From Parapedobacter indicus (lineage in GTDB: Bacteria > Bacteroidota > Bacteroidia > Sphingobacteriales > Sphingobacteriaceae): a stretch of DNA of 64,000 nucleotides. The DNA lies in assembly GCF_900113765.1 (NCBI RefSeq), contig NZ_FOQO01000001.1, positions 558,001 through 622,000 on the forward strand, given 5' to 3'. Shown here piece after piece: positions 17,272 through 25,804 of the stretch (the stretch's first letter is position 1; each line of letters starts with the position of its first letter). The position numbers and the translations under genes were made by a program. Below the pieces are notes generated by a model, which searched no databases, was not told the origin of the DNA, and was given only the letters and a program-made list of their open reading frames with translations.

Positions 17272-19761
17272 CTAAAATAAGTTCCCGATTTGTGGATCCG
17301 TAAAGCCGGTTTTTCCTGTCTCCACCTTACCTGCATAGCTCCATGAAATACTTGGTTCGGTATCCGTGGTGACCGTCAGATCGTACCAGTTGTGACTACT
17401 TGTCAGCTTTAGGACAATCGTCTCGGTAGCCCCGGCTTTCAGGGGGTGGGTACGGAGCGGTACTCCATAAGCATTGTCCTTGATACGTGCCTTCAACGGG
17501 GTATTGCTTCCATTTTTTAACGTTACCGACAGATTTCCCGTGGGCTGTCCCTGGTCGGTTTCGTAGCCCAATTGGACGGAGAAGTCAGGAGCATGGGAGC
17601 CCCTAAAATGTCGGTAAAATCCATTCGGTCCGTTTACCCGGATGTCATAGCCTTCGTTGCCAATTGCAAAATTGTCCGAAAGCTCGTCGCCGGCCACCAA
17701 CGCGTACGACCGGATGTGATCCAATTCATACACCGTAAAAGGAGCTCCAGCACTCTTTTTGCCGAAAAGTGCATTTCCGGCGGCCAATTTCAGTGTCAAC
17801 CCGTCAGCTCCGGGTAGCAGGTCGGCATGCAGTTCGTAGGGTAGGGGTGGAGTGGTCTTTATACCGGGTTCCTGCCTGGGCATGTCGGGCAATTCCCAGG
17901 GACGCACCCGAGCCTTGGCGATGTCTTCCGGTCCGAGATCACGGAATCCATTGGGAGCCTCGCGGAATTGTGCCTGGTGGATGGCCTCCAAGTAGGGATC
18001 TCGTTGGATGAATGGTAGGTTTCTATTGCGAACTAATTTATCGGCTGGCAGGAAAGCCGCTGTGAGGTCGCCACAAACGGCGCGCCTCCACGCGCTGATG
18101 TTGTCCTCCCGGAGGGTGGTCTTGAACTTCCGGTTTACAAACGTTTCCAGGAACTGCAAAGTCGATGTGTGGTCGAACACCTGCGAGCAGACATTTCCGC
18201 CCGTTGTCCAGGGCGATGCAATAATCAGGGGCACCCTGTACCCTAAACCCATGGCTGCTCCCCGGGCATCCTTTTTGGTTTTTCCTTCAGCCAGCTCTTG
18301 TTCAAGCGAGGTGTATTCAATGCGTGGATCAATGCCCGCTGAGCATTTTCCACTGTTTTTTTTGTTGGGATCTGGTGGTACGAAGGGCGGAATGTGATCG
18401 AAATAACCATCGTTCTCATCATATGTCATAATAAAGATGGTCTTCCGCCACACTTCCGGGTTCTTCGTGAGGATATCCATGATTTCGGAAATATACCACG
18501 ATCCATACCAGGGCGCTGTAGGGTGGTCCGAATACTTTTCTGCAGGAACCATCCAGGATACCGTAGGCAGCGTGCCTGCTTCCACGTCTTTCCGGAAGGC
18601 ATGCAGTATATCGCCTTTGGGTACAGTTAGTTCCTGGGCTTGGCCGGCTTCATCCGTATACTTCAGTACGTCGAGCGTATGGAAGTCGGGATCTTCTCGG
18701 TTGGTTGAAAAGGCTCGGTGGAATAAATTTTTTTCTGTTTTGTCCAGTTTATCGAAGTTTTCAGCTGCCCACCGTGCTGCTTCTTGTTGCGCGGTGGCCA
18801 ATACGGCTTCTTTTTTTTCCAGTGCTTTCTTTGCGTGGGTATAGGCGGCGCTTCCGTTTTCCTCCTTTTCCAGCTTGCGCCGGAGCTCGCTTATTTCACC
18901 GGGAAGTTCACGCAATTGACGCTGCAACGCAGGTACATACCGCGAGGTAAACCGTACATGGTAGCGTTCGAATAGCTCCAGTGGATTGCAGCCGAAATTT
19001 GCCAGCCATGACCGTTCTTCACCCTCGAACCCACCGCCGCAGGTTACGTCGTTCTGATAAACCTTCCAGCTGACGCCAGCGTCTTCGAGGCGTTCCGGGA
19101 ACGTCTTCCAGCGGCCTTCCCCAAGGGGTAGGTCGTTTCGCATCCATGACTTGCTGGTATGGGTGGGTTCTTCTCTTACCGTACCGGTCCAAAAGAACAG
19201 ACGGTTGGGCCAGGTACTGGTCATGCCCGAACAGAAGTTTTGGTCGCATACGGTGAATGCATCCGCCAGCGCATAGTTAAATGGAATATCCTGCCGGTTA
19301 TAATATCCCATCGTAAGCGGGATATCGTCGTCGGCGCGCCCTCGTTTCTTGGCTTCGATCCAGTTGTCGTGCCATCCCTCATTGTAGGCATCCACCTGGC
19401 TGGGTCTGGAATGAGGCACGGCGCCCATCCAGGTAGCTTTCGTTTCCTTAAGATTCAAACGGAAAGGAGCATAGGTGTGCCCCTGACGATCGGATTGGAA
19501 CCATACAGGGTTGCCATTGGGCAAGGATACATAACGCGGGTCATTAAAACCCCGTACGCCTTTCAGCGTACCCAGGCTGTGATCGAACGATCGATTTTCC
19601 TGCATCAGGATAACGATGTGTTCGGCATCCAGGAATGTGCTGCCCGGCGTTGGCCGGATGGCGAGTGCCCGTTGGATGGCCGGCGGAATGCTGGTTGCCA
19701 TACCGGTTGCTCCTGCCAGCAGGGTCAGTTTTTTTAGGAACTCCCTTCGGTTTTCAGTCAT
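17272..19761 (-). CDS. Phosphocholine-specific phospholipase C
   Basis: This 829-residue enzyme has a Tat-type N-terminus (RREFLKKLTLLAGATG), then the phosphoesterase-family catalytic domain (IVILMQENRSFDHSLGTLKGVRGF near the start, DENDGYFDHIPPF in the middle, and a late SPWTTGG...HTSTLQFLE). Two small C-terminal beta domains of the DUF756 type occupy about residues 620-829. The family splits phosphatidylcholine or sphingomyelin into phosphocholine and diacylglycerol in the periplasm or outside the cell. It follows glpF by 86 bases on the same strand, so it may be read with the glycerol genes, which would use the released glycerol backbone. Confidence 0.92.
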   Translation of the reverse strand: MTENRREFLKKLTLLAGATGMATSIPPAIQRALAIRPTPGSTFLDAEHIVILMQENRSFDHSLGTLKGVRGFNDPRYVSLPNGNPVWFQSDRQGHTYAPFRLNLKETKATWMGAVPHSRPSQVDAYNEGWHDNWIEAKKRGRADDDIPLTMGYYNRQDIPFNYALADAFTVCDQNFCSGMTSTWPNRLFFWTGTVREEPTHTSKSWMRNDLPLGEGRWKTFPERLEDAGVSWKVYQNDVTCGGGFEGEERSWLANFGCNPLELFERYHVRFTSRYVPALQRQLRELPGEISELRRKLEKEENGSAAYTHAKKALEKKEAVLATAQQEAARWAAENFDKLDKTEKNLFHRAFSTNREDPDFHTLDVLKYTDEAGQAQELTVPKGDILHAFRKDVEAGTLPTVSWMVPAEKYSDHPTAPWYGSWYISEIMDILTKNPEVWRKTIFIMTYDENDGYFDHIPPFVPPDPNKKNSGKCSAGIDPRIEYTSLEQELAEGKTKKDARGAAMGLGYRVPLIIASPWTTGGNVCSQVFDHTSTLQFLETFVNRKFKTTLREDNISAWRRAVCGDLTAAFLPADKLVRNRNLPFIQRDPYLEAIHQAQFREAPNGFRDLGPEDIAKARVRPWELPDMPRQEPGIKTTPPLPYELHADLLPGADGLTLKLAAGNALFGKKSAGAPFTVYELDHIRSYALVAGDELSDNFAIGNEGYDIRVNGPNGFYRHFRGSHAPDFSVQLGYETDQGQPTGNLSVTLKNGSNTPLKARIKDNAYGVPLRTHPLKAGATETIVLKLTSSHNWYDLTVTTDTEPSISWSYAGKVETGKTGFTDPQIGNLF

Positions 19762-19847
19762 GGGTCTTATTTAAGGTAGCTGCAAGATAGCAGTTGAGGA
19801 TTAATTAGAAATGGATTTATCGTTAAAAAACGAGGTCGGAGTTCATG

Positions 19848-20588
19848 TTATGTCCCTAACCATAAAAACGCAGCTGCCGCAAGAGCAGCACCCAAAAGCG
19901 GTCCCACTACGGGAACCCATGCATAGGCCGCGTCAAACGGAGCTTTGTCTTTGATCGGCAGCAGCGCATGTACGATGCGGGGCCCCAGATCGCGGGCAGG
20001 ATTGATTGCATAACCCGTAGTACCTCCGAGTGCCAAACCGATTATCCAGACGACAAAAGCCACCGGAATGGCACCCAAAGAACCTAAACCAATGGGAATG
20101 GCTGCGTCCGGCGTGTTGTCGAGCGTTGCATCGGTGAAATAGAATACGGCGAAAAGGAGCACGAATGTGCCCACCACTTCACTGATCAGATTTACGGGAA
20201 GATTGCGTATTGCCGGAGCCGTGCAGAATACCGCCTGTTTCGCGCCGGCATCCGTTGTTGCCTTGAAATGATCTTGGTAGATTAACCACACAAAGAACGC
20301 ACCGCCCATGGCACCAATGAATTGCGCCAACATATAGGAAGCTGCTTCTCCCGGTCCGATGTTACCCGCAATCCACATGGCCAATGTAACCGCTGGATTC
20401 AGGTGGGCGCCGCTGTAAGGACCTGCAATAACCACTCCTACGAATACGGCCAGCGCCCATGCCGTAGTAATGACGATCCAGCCACCGTTGTTTCCCTTGG
20501 TACCGGTTAAGACAACGTTGGCCACCACGCCACCGCCCAGTAGGATGAGAAATCCGGTTCCGATAATTTCTGCAATAAATGGAGTCAT
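19848..20588 (-). CDS. glpF: Glycerol uptake facilitator (aquaglyceroporin)
   Basis: This 246-residue MIP-family channel has six membrane helices and the two half-helix motifs GAHLNPAVT and GYAINPARD. The Asp after the second NPAR is typical of glycerol-conducting members. It lets glycerol diffuse across the inner membrane, where GlpK traps it as glycerol-3-phosphate. It is the third gene of glpD-glpK-glpF, separated from glpK by about 130 bases of TTAATGG-type repeats. Confidence 0.95.
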   Translation of the reverse strand: MTPFIAEIIGTGFLILLGGGVVANVVLTGTKGNNGGWIVITTAWALAVFVGVVIAGPYSGAHLNPAVTLAMWIAGNIGPGEAASYMLAQFIGAMGGAFFVWLIYQDHFKATTDAGAKQAVFCTAPAIRNLPVNLISEVVGTFVLLFAVFYFTDATLDNTPDAAIPIGLGSLGAIPVAFVVWIIGLALGGTTGYAINPARDLGPRIVHALLPIKDKAPFDAAYAWVPVVGPLLGAALAAAAFLWLGT

Positions 20589-20720
20589 AATTAATGGTTA
20601 ATTGTTAATGGTTAATTGTTAATGGTTAATTGTTAATTGTTAATTGTTAATGGTTAATGGTTAATTGTCAATGGTTATTCAGCAGCTAGGAATTAACCAT
20701 TGACCATTATTCATTGACCA
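20589..20720. repeat. TTAATGGTTAATTG tandem/inverted repeat between glpK and glpF
   Basis: The whole gap consists of degenerate TTAATGGTTAATTG units, then GCTAGGAATTAACCATT (20685-20701), then units in the opposite orientation (GACCATT, TGACCATTA). The 17-mer at 20685-20701 is repeated exactly at 47833-47849 next to the four-helix-bundle gene. The two arms can pair into an AT-rich hairpin. It contains no gene. Confidence 0.8.
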
Positions 20721-22208
20721 TTATTTAAAGTGTTTTGCTGTTTCCACCGCGCGATGCCAGCGCTCCAGCGCTGCGCCCGCATTGAAGCCCGTATCGGGGG
20801 TAAATGTTTTGTCGATTTGCCATTGACTTTGAATGTCGTCGGTGCTTTTCCAGACCCCGACGGCAAGCCCTGCTAAATAAGCAGCTCCAATGGCCGTGGT
20901 TTCCGTAATTTGCGGCCGGATCACGCCTGCCTGCAAAATGTCGGCCTGAAATTGAAGCAGTAGGTTATTCGCGGTTGCTCCACCATCTACGCGAAGTTCC
21001 TTGATTTCTGTATTGGCATCAGCTTCCATTGCACGCAGGATGTCTACGGTTTGGAAAGCAATGCCCTCGAGGGCCGCCCGTGCGATGTGGGCCGCCTTGC
21101 TACCCCGGGTCAATCCCACAAGGGTCCCACGGGCATAGGGATCCCAGTGAGGTGCACCTAATCCCGCAAAAGCGGGCACAAGGTAAACGCCATCGGTGTC
21201 AGGTACGGACGAGGCAAGTTCTTCTACATCTGCGGAATTCCGTATGATGCCCAGCCCGTCGCGCAGCCATTGTACAATGGCACCGCCAATGAAGATACTG
21301 CCTTCAAGCGCATAGCTGACCTTATCGCCAATTTTCCACGCAATCGTCGTAACAAGGTTATTGTTTGAACGTACAGGGGCATCCCCGATGTTCATCAGCA
21401 TGAAACATCCTGTGCCATAGGTGTTTTTTACCATACCGGTTTTCGTACATAATTGCCCAAACAGCGCAGCCTGCTGGTCGCCGGCGATGCCGGCTATGGG
21501 AATTTTGGCGGCTAGAATATTTGCTGCGGTCTCTCCGTATACTTCGGATGAACTTTTCACTTCCGGTAGCATGCTTTTCGGTACCTCAAACAGTTCCAGT
21601 AGCTCATCATCCCAATCAAGAGTATGGATGTTATAGAGCATGGTGCGTGAGGCATTGGACACATCGGTGATGTGTTTTTCACCGCCCGTAAGGTTCCAGA
21701 TCAACCAGCTGTCTACCGTCCCGAAAGCGAGCGCTCCATTTTCGGCTTTTTCACGGGCTCCTGCTACGTTATCGAGTATCCAGTTGATTTTGCTGGCTGA
21801 AAAATAGGCGTCGATTAGGAGACCGGTTTTTTGACGGATGAGATCACCGTAACCCTTCTCTTTCAACTGGTCACAATAATTAGCCGTACGCCGATCTTGC
21901 CATACGATAGCGGGATGGATCGGGCGACCGGTACTCTTTTCCCAAACCACGGCGGTTTCCCGTTGATTGGTAATCCCGATGGCGGCGATGGAGGAAGCCT
22001 TCAATCCGGCTTTTGCCACCACTTCCGTCGCCACGGAAAGCTGGCTGGACCAAATTTCCCGGGCATCGTGTTCCACCCAGCCGGATTGTGGGTAATATTG
22101 TTTAAATTCTTTTTGCGCCATGGCCACAACCTGACCTTCGTTGTCAAAGATGATGGCACGCGAACTGGTGGTTCCTTGGTCTAATGCTAAGATATAAGGG
22201 TTCATCAT
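20721..22208 (-). CDS. glpK: Glycerol kinase
   Basis: This 495-residue FGGY-family kinase begins [21 protein letters not shown], the phosphate-binding motif, and contains [11 protein letters not shown], the [17 protein letters not shown] region and [11 protein letters not shown] with the adenosine motif. It phosphorylates glycerol to sn-glycerol-3-phosphate. Length is normal. Two adjacent ATG codons (22208, 22205) are possible starts. It lies between glpD (27 bases upstream) and glpF. Confidence 0.97.
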   Translation of the reverse strand: MMNPYILALDQGTTSSRAIIFDNEGQVVAMAQKEFKQYYPQSGWVEHDAREIWSSQLSVATEVVAKAGLKASSIAAIGITNQRETAVVWEKSTGRPIHPAIVWQDRRTANYCDQLKEKGYGDLIRQKTGLLIDAYFSASKINWILDNVAGAREKAENGALAFGTVDSWLIWNLTGGEKHITDVSNASRTMLYNIHTLDWDDELLELFEVPKSMLPEVKSSSEVYGETAANILAAKIPIAGIAGDQQAALFGQLCTKTGMVKNTYGTGCFMLMNIGDAPVRSNNNLVTTIAWKIGDKVSYALEGSIFIGGAIVQWLRDGLGIIRNSADVEELASSVPDTDGVYLVPAFAGLGAPHWDPYARGTLVGLTRGSKAAHIARAALEGIAFQTVDILRAMEADANTEIKELRVDGGATANNLLLQFQADILQAGVIRPQITETTAIGAAYLAGLAVGVWKSTDDIQSQWQIDKTFTPDTGFNAGAALERWHRAVETAKHFK

Positions 22209-22235
22209 ATTGGTTTTTGCAAATTTACGAATTCG

Positions 22236-23843
22236 TTAGTTTGGTTTTTCTTCCGCTAGGGTCGTTTCTCCGTTTGGGAGATACCCGCTGGCGAGTGAAC
22301 GATAGCGTTGGATCTGTTGGGCTACCCAGGTTTCGTCTTTTTGCAGCTCATCGGCCATAAGTGCAGCCACTCTGGGCGCCATTTCCATCGAGGCAGCTGC
22401 GTCAAGGAACAAAATCCGGAATCTTCTTGCCAGTACATCCTCCACGGTGCGAGCCATTTCCTGCCGGACCGCCCAGACAACTTCGGCAGCAGTATGCTCG
22501 AACCGGCTATGCAGTTTTTCTTTCAGCTCCGTTTTTTCGGCTGCCAATGCTTGGATATGCGATGAGTCGGCCCCATAAACGGCCCAATGACCCACCGGCT
22601 TCTGTGTGCTGTAGCCGTGTATTTTGATATCCCTGGTGCGGCAGGGTTGCGGATTCAACGCAGCCGTTTCAATGGCTCTTTCTACCGTTTCCTCAGCCAT
22701 TTTTCGGTATGTGGTCCATTTTCCGCCGGTGATCGTGATTAAGCCGGAGGGACTCACGATCAGTTTATGATCACGTGAGATTTCCTTGGTGGAACCGTTT
22801 TCCTTATGGGGCGCGGCCAAGGGGCGCAATCCAGCAAATAGGCTGAGAATGTCCTTTTTTTTGGGCGGATGGGTAAGGTATGCCGCCGCCGTGTTCAGGA
22901 TGAAATCAATTTCTGCGTCCTGGGGACATGGTTCAAGGCTGTGCGATTCGATGGGCGTATCGGTTGTCCCAAGAAGCAGGTGGTTATGCCAAGGAACACC
23001 AAAAAGGACCCGGCCATCGCTTGTTTCTGGAATCATCAGCGCATCCTGGTCGCCCAGAAAAGCACGGTTTACCACTACATGTGTGCCTTGGCTGGGCTTA
23101 ACCAACGGTCGGTGCGTGTCTACGTCCAGTTGGAGAATGTCATCGACAAAAACGCCTGTGGCGTTGATGACAACTTTGGCATCCAGCTGAAATTGCTGGG
23201 AGGTTTCCTGATCGGTAAATTGTAATCCCGTTACGCTTCCATTGCTGTTTTTATGTAATCCGGTCACCTCACAATAATTGAGTACCGTGGCGCCATATTC
23301 GGTTGCCGTCTGCGCCAGGTTGACGGCCAGCCGCGCATCATCAAATTGCCCGTCGAAATAGCGGACACCACCTTTGAGGCGATCCGTTTTAATGCCCCGT
23401 AGGTGGGCGCTTGTTTCTTTCCGGGATAAAAATGTGGATTTTCCGATACGATACCCACCTGCCAGCCAATCATAGATTTTCAGGCCGATCAGGTATTTCC
23501 ATTTGCTGAAAGTCGAATAACAGGGAATGATAAAAGATTGTACATGGGCAAGATGCGGTGCATTCCTGAAAATGATCCCTCGCTCACGAAGGGCATCGTA
23601 TACCAATTTAATGTCGCCCATTGCCAGGTACCGCACACCTCCGTGAACTAGTTTGGTGCTTCTGCTGGATGTGCCCTTTGCAAAGTCGTGCTGCTCCAGC
23701 AAAATGGTTTTATATCCCCTCGTCGCTGCGTCCACCGCTATGCCAAGACCCGTTGCACCACCGCCGATGATGGCTAAATCCCATTCCGTTTGAGTACGGA
23801 CTTCATGAAATGCTACATTTCGATCCAACAATGAGGTATGCAT
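22236..23843 (-). CDS. glpD: Aerobic glycerol-3-phosphate dehydrogenase
   Basis: This 535-residue FAD enzyme is read from ATG 23843; the frame extends to 23966 but the added part lies in the promoter. The FAD motif AIIGGGATGLGIAVDAATRG is at about residues 26-45, followed by GTSSRSTKLVHGGVRYL; the C-terminal DAO_C domain is present. It oxidises glycerol-3-phosphate to dihydroxyacetone phosphate and feeds electrons to quinone. It is the first gene of glpDKF, with a clear promoter and putative GlpR boxes upstream. Confidence 0.96.
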   Translation of the reverse strand: MHTSLLDRNVAFHEVRTQTEWDLAIIGGGATGLGIAVDAATRGYKTILLEQHDFAKGTSSRSTKLVHGGVRYLAMGDIKLVYDALRERGIIFRNAPHLAHVQSFIIPCYSTFSKWKYLIGLKIYDWLAGGYRIGKSTFLSRKETSAHLRGIKTDRLKGGVRYFDGQFDDARLAVNLAQTATEYGATVLNYCEVTGLHKNSNGSVTGLQFTDQETSQQFQLDAKVVINATGVFVDDILQLDVDTHRPLVKPSQGTHVVVNRAFLGDQDALMIPETSDGRVLFGVPWHNHLLLGTTDTPIESHSLEPCPQDAEIDFILNTAAAYLTHPPKKKDILSLFAGLRPLAAPHKENGSTKEISRDHKLIVSPSGLITITGGKWTTYRKMAEETVERAIETAALNPQPCRTRDIKIHGYSTQKPVGHWAVYGADSSHIQALAAEKTELKEKLHSRFEHTAAEVVWAVRQEMARTVEDVLARRFRILFLDAAASMEMAPRVAALMADELQKDETWVAQQIQRYRSLASGYLPNGETTLAEEKPN

Positions 23844-23887
23844 AGTGTAATTGGTAAAAATAATAAGTAAGTAGTTGAAATGTTTAT

Positions 23888-23963
23888 TTCGATACAAACC
23901 TAGGTATTTCGATATGAAAAACAAAACGAAATATATAAAATGTGTAAGTGAAATAAAACGAAA
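23888..23963. promoter_or_regulatory. glpD promoter and putative GlpR operator cluster
   Basis: On the minus strand TTTG (23925-23922), 19 nt, TAGGTTTG (23902-23895) is an excellent glpD promoter. Around it lie four TTTCG/CGAAA words: 23888-23891 (extending to G), 23908-23911, 23927-23931 and 23959-23963. The middle two form an inverted repeat, TATTTCG (23905-23911) and CGAAATA (23927-23933), resembling the TTCG...CGAA core of E. coli GlpR operators. Binding would cover the -33 box. The glpR gene reads away on the other strand, with a TACCTTAG box at 24003-24010. Confidence 0.6.
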
Positions 23964-24028
23964 CAAATCAAAATGATTAATCGCATTTTAAGAGTAAATA
24001 TGTACCTTAGTGGGCAAAATCGGAATCC

Positions 24029-24790
24029 ATGAATAATGTAGAGCGTCATCAGTTTATTATCGATCACTTACACCAACAGGGTTCCGTTAACGTATTGGAG
24101 CTTTGTAAGCTGTTGGAGGTATCGTCGGTTACGATACGTAAAGATTTGAAATTACTGGAAGACCGTCAGTTGCTTTTTCGGACCCATGGTGGCGCTACAT
24201 TGACGAATCCGTATACCATAGACCGTACGGTTTTTGAAAAGGAGAAAATGCAGGCGTCGGAGAAGGTTGCAATTGCGAAAGAAGCGGCGTCGATGATAGC
24301 GGGAAATGATTCCATTATCATTGCTTCGGGCACCACCGTTCAGGCAATGGCTCGCGAAATCCAACCCACGGGAAACCTCACGGTCGTGACATCGGCACTG
24401 AACGTGGCCGTTCAGTTGATTAAACACCCCAACGTGGAGATTCTGCAGTTGGGAGGAATATTGCGTAAAAGCTCTACCTCAGTGGCGGGATTGTACGCTG
24501 AGCAGATTCTGAGCGACTTTTTTTGCAGCAAGCTTTTTCTGGGTGTAGACGGTATCGATTTGGAATTTGGGTTGACTACTACCAACGCACAGGAAGCACA
24601 CCTGAACCGGAAAATGATGGAGGTTTCACAGAAAGTGATTGTGCTGGCAGATTCCACTAAATTCGGTAAGCGGGGGTTCGGCCGCATATGTGGCATTGAT
24701 GAAGTGGATTACATCATCACCGACAAGGGTGTATCTCCACACACGGTAACCGCTTTGGAAAAACTGGGTGTGAAGGTCACCGTCGTTTAG
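24029..24790 (+). CDS. glpR: DeoR-family regulator, probable glycerol-3-phosphate repressor
   Basis: This 253-residue protein has an N-terminal helix-turn-helix (about 6-57: QGSVNVLELCKLLEVSSVTIRKDLKLLE, FRTHGGA) and a C-terminal DeoRC sugar-phosphate sensor domain (SIIIASGTT, LGVDGID, DSTKFG). DeoR proteins release DNA on binding a phosphorylated effector. Divergence from glpD and the TTTCG/CGAAA repeats between them point to repression of glpDKF relieved by glycerol-3-phosphate. Its end overlaps the convergent outer-membrane gene by 14 bases. Confidence 0.88.
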   Translation: MNNVERHQFIIDHLHQQGSVNVLELCKLLEVSSVTIRKDLKLLEDRQLLFRTHGGATLTNPYTIDRTVFEKEKMQASEKVAIAKEAASMIAGNDSIIIASGTTVQAMAREIQPTGNLTVVTSALNVAVQLIKHPNVEILQLGGILRKSSTSVAGLYAEQILSDFFCSKLFLGVDGIDLEFGLTTTNAQEAHLNRKMMEVSQKVIVLADSTKFGKRGFGRICGIDEVDYIITDKGVSPHTVTALEKLGVKVTVV

Positions 24791-25796
24791 TATACAACCG
24801 CCCGAGGTTATATTGCAGCGTAAACTGTTGCTGGTTATCGATGGCTCCGGGCGTGAAGTGGAAACTCAACGTAAACTTACTTTCGAGTCCTTTGTATTGC
24901 AGGGGTTTCCATCCCAGTTCCAGCCGATTGTAAAAATTGGCCGTATAAAACCGGTCGCCATAGGCTACATCCAGCCCTTCGCCGGCATACAGGGTGTTAG
25001 CGATGAATATCTTTCGATATTCCGCATAGATGTCGCCCATGAATCCCTTCGGTAACCGCCAATTGTATACACCACGCAGCCGGTCGTAGGCGATAACACC
25101 GCCGCCATTTATGTCTAGCGAATCCAGGAAGACAAAAGGGGAGAGGTCCAGGCCAAACTTCAGTGCCGTCGCACCGTTATCACGTACCGGCATCTCATTC
25201 GCATCGGTATTGTTTTTCCGGCCTGCATCGTGCCACAGCGTGATGTGGTGTGCGAAATAACCAATGCCCAGGCTGACACGGCCAGAAATGCCAACCATAA
25301 ATTGTTCCCGCTCGATTTCGGTCTGCCGGCTCGTCCAGTCGATCCAGATCTGTTGATGGAAATGGTCGCCTGCATACCGCCAGAGCATTCCCTCAATATT
25401 CGGCCGATAATAGCTCAACGTATCGTTCAGTAATGCCCGCGGGTATTCGTTCAGCAGATCTTTACGCGGAAACATGCCAATATAGAAATCGTGCCCGGCT
25501 TGTTTATAGTTATAGTAGATGGTCGGCGTGATCTGCTCGGCCGTCGTACCCTTTGAACCAAACTCATGCAGGAAATTAGCCCCCGCATGCAAGAAATGGA
25601 TACTATCCAGTGATAGATTGATTTCGGGCGCGATGCGAACACCGAGTATCGATTGTGAATATAAACCCGATTTCGCATATTCGCGATTATCAGCAAACCC
25701 ATGGAAGTAAACATTCCAACCGAAATCCTGCGCGTAGCCATGCACGGCAGTGAGCAAGGTAAAGAAGGCAAGGGTAAGATGTCGGATGGTGCGCAT
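24777..25796 (-). CDS. Predicted outer-membrane beta-barrel protein, unassigned
   Basis: This 339-residue protein has a signal peptide ending near residue 22 (HGYAQ). The mature part alternates aromatic and polar residues in amphipathic strands throughout (YFHGFADNREYAKSG, HDFYIGMFPRKDLLNEYPRALLN, RLELGWKPLQYKGLESKFTLSF), as in porin-like barrels. No specific family is recognised. It begins 8 bases after the glycosyltransferase stop on the same strand, so they may share a transcript. The 3' end overlaps glpR by 14 bases. Confidence 0.7.
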   Translation of the reverse strand: MRTIRHLTLAFFTLLTAVHGYAQDFGWNVYFHGFADNREYAKSGLYSQSILGVRIAPEINLSLDSIHFLHAGANFLHEFGSKGTTAEQITPTIYYNYKQAGHDFYIGMFPRKDLLNEYPRALLNDTLSYYRPNIEGMLWRYAGDHFHQQIWIDWTSRQTEIEREQFMVGISGRVSLGIGYFAHHITLWHDAGRKNNTDANEMPVRDNGATALKFGLDLSPFVFLDSLDINGGGVIAYDRLRGVYNWRLPKGFMGDIYAEYRKIFIANTLYAGEGLDVAYGDRFYTANFYNRLELGWKPLQYKGLESKFTLSFHFTPGAIDNQQQFTLQYNLGRLYTKRR

Positions 25797-25804
25797 AGCG
25801 AATG

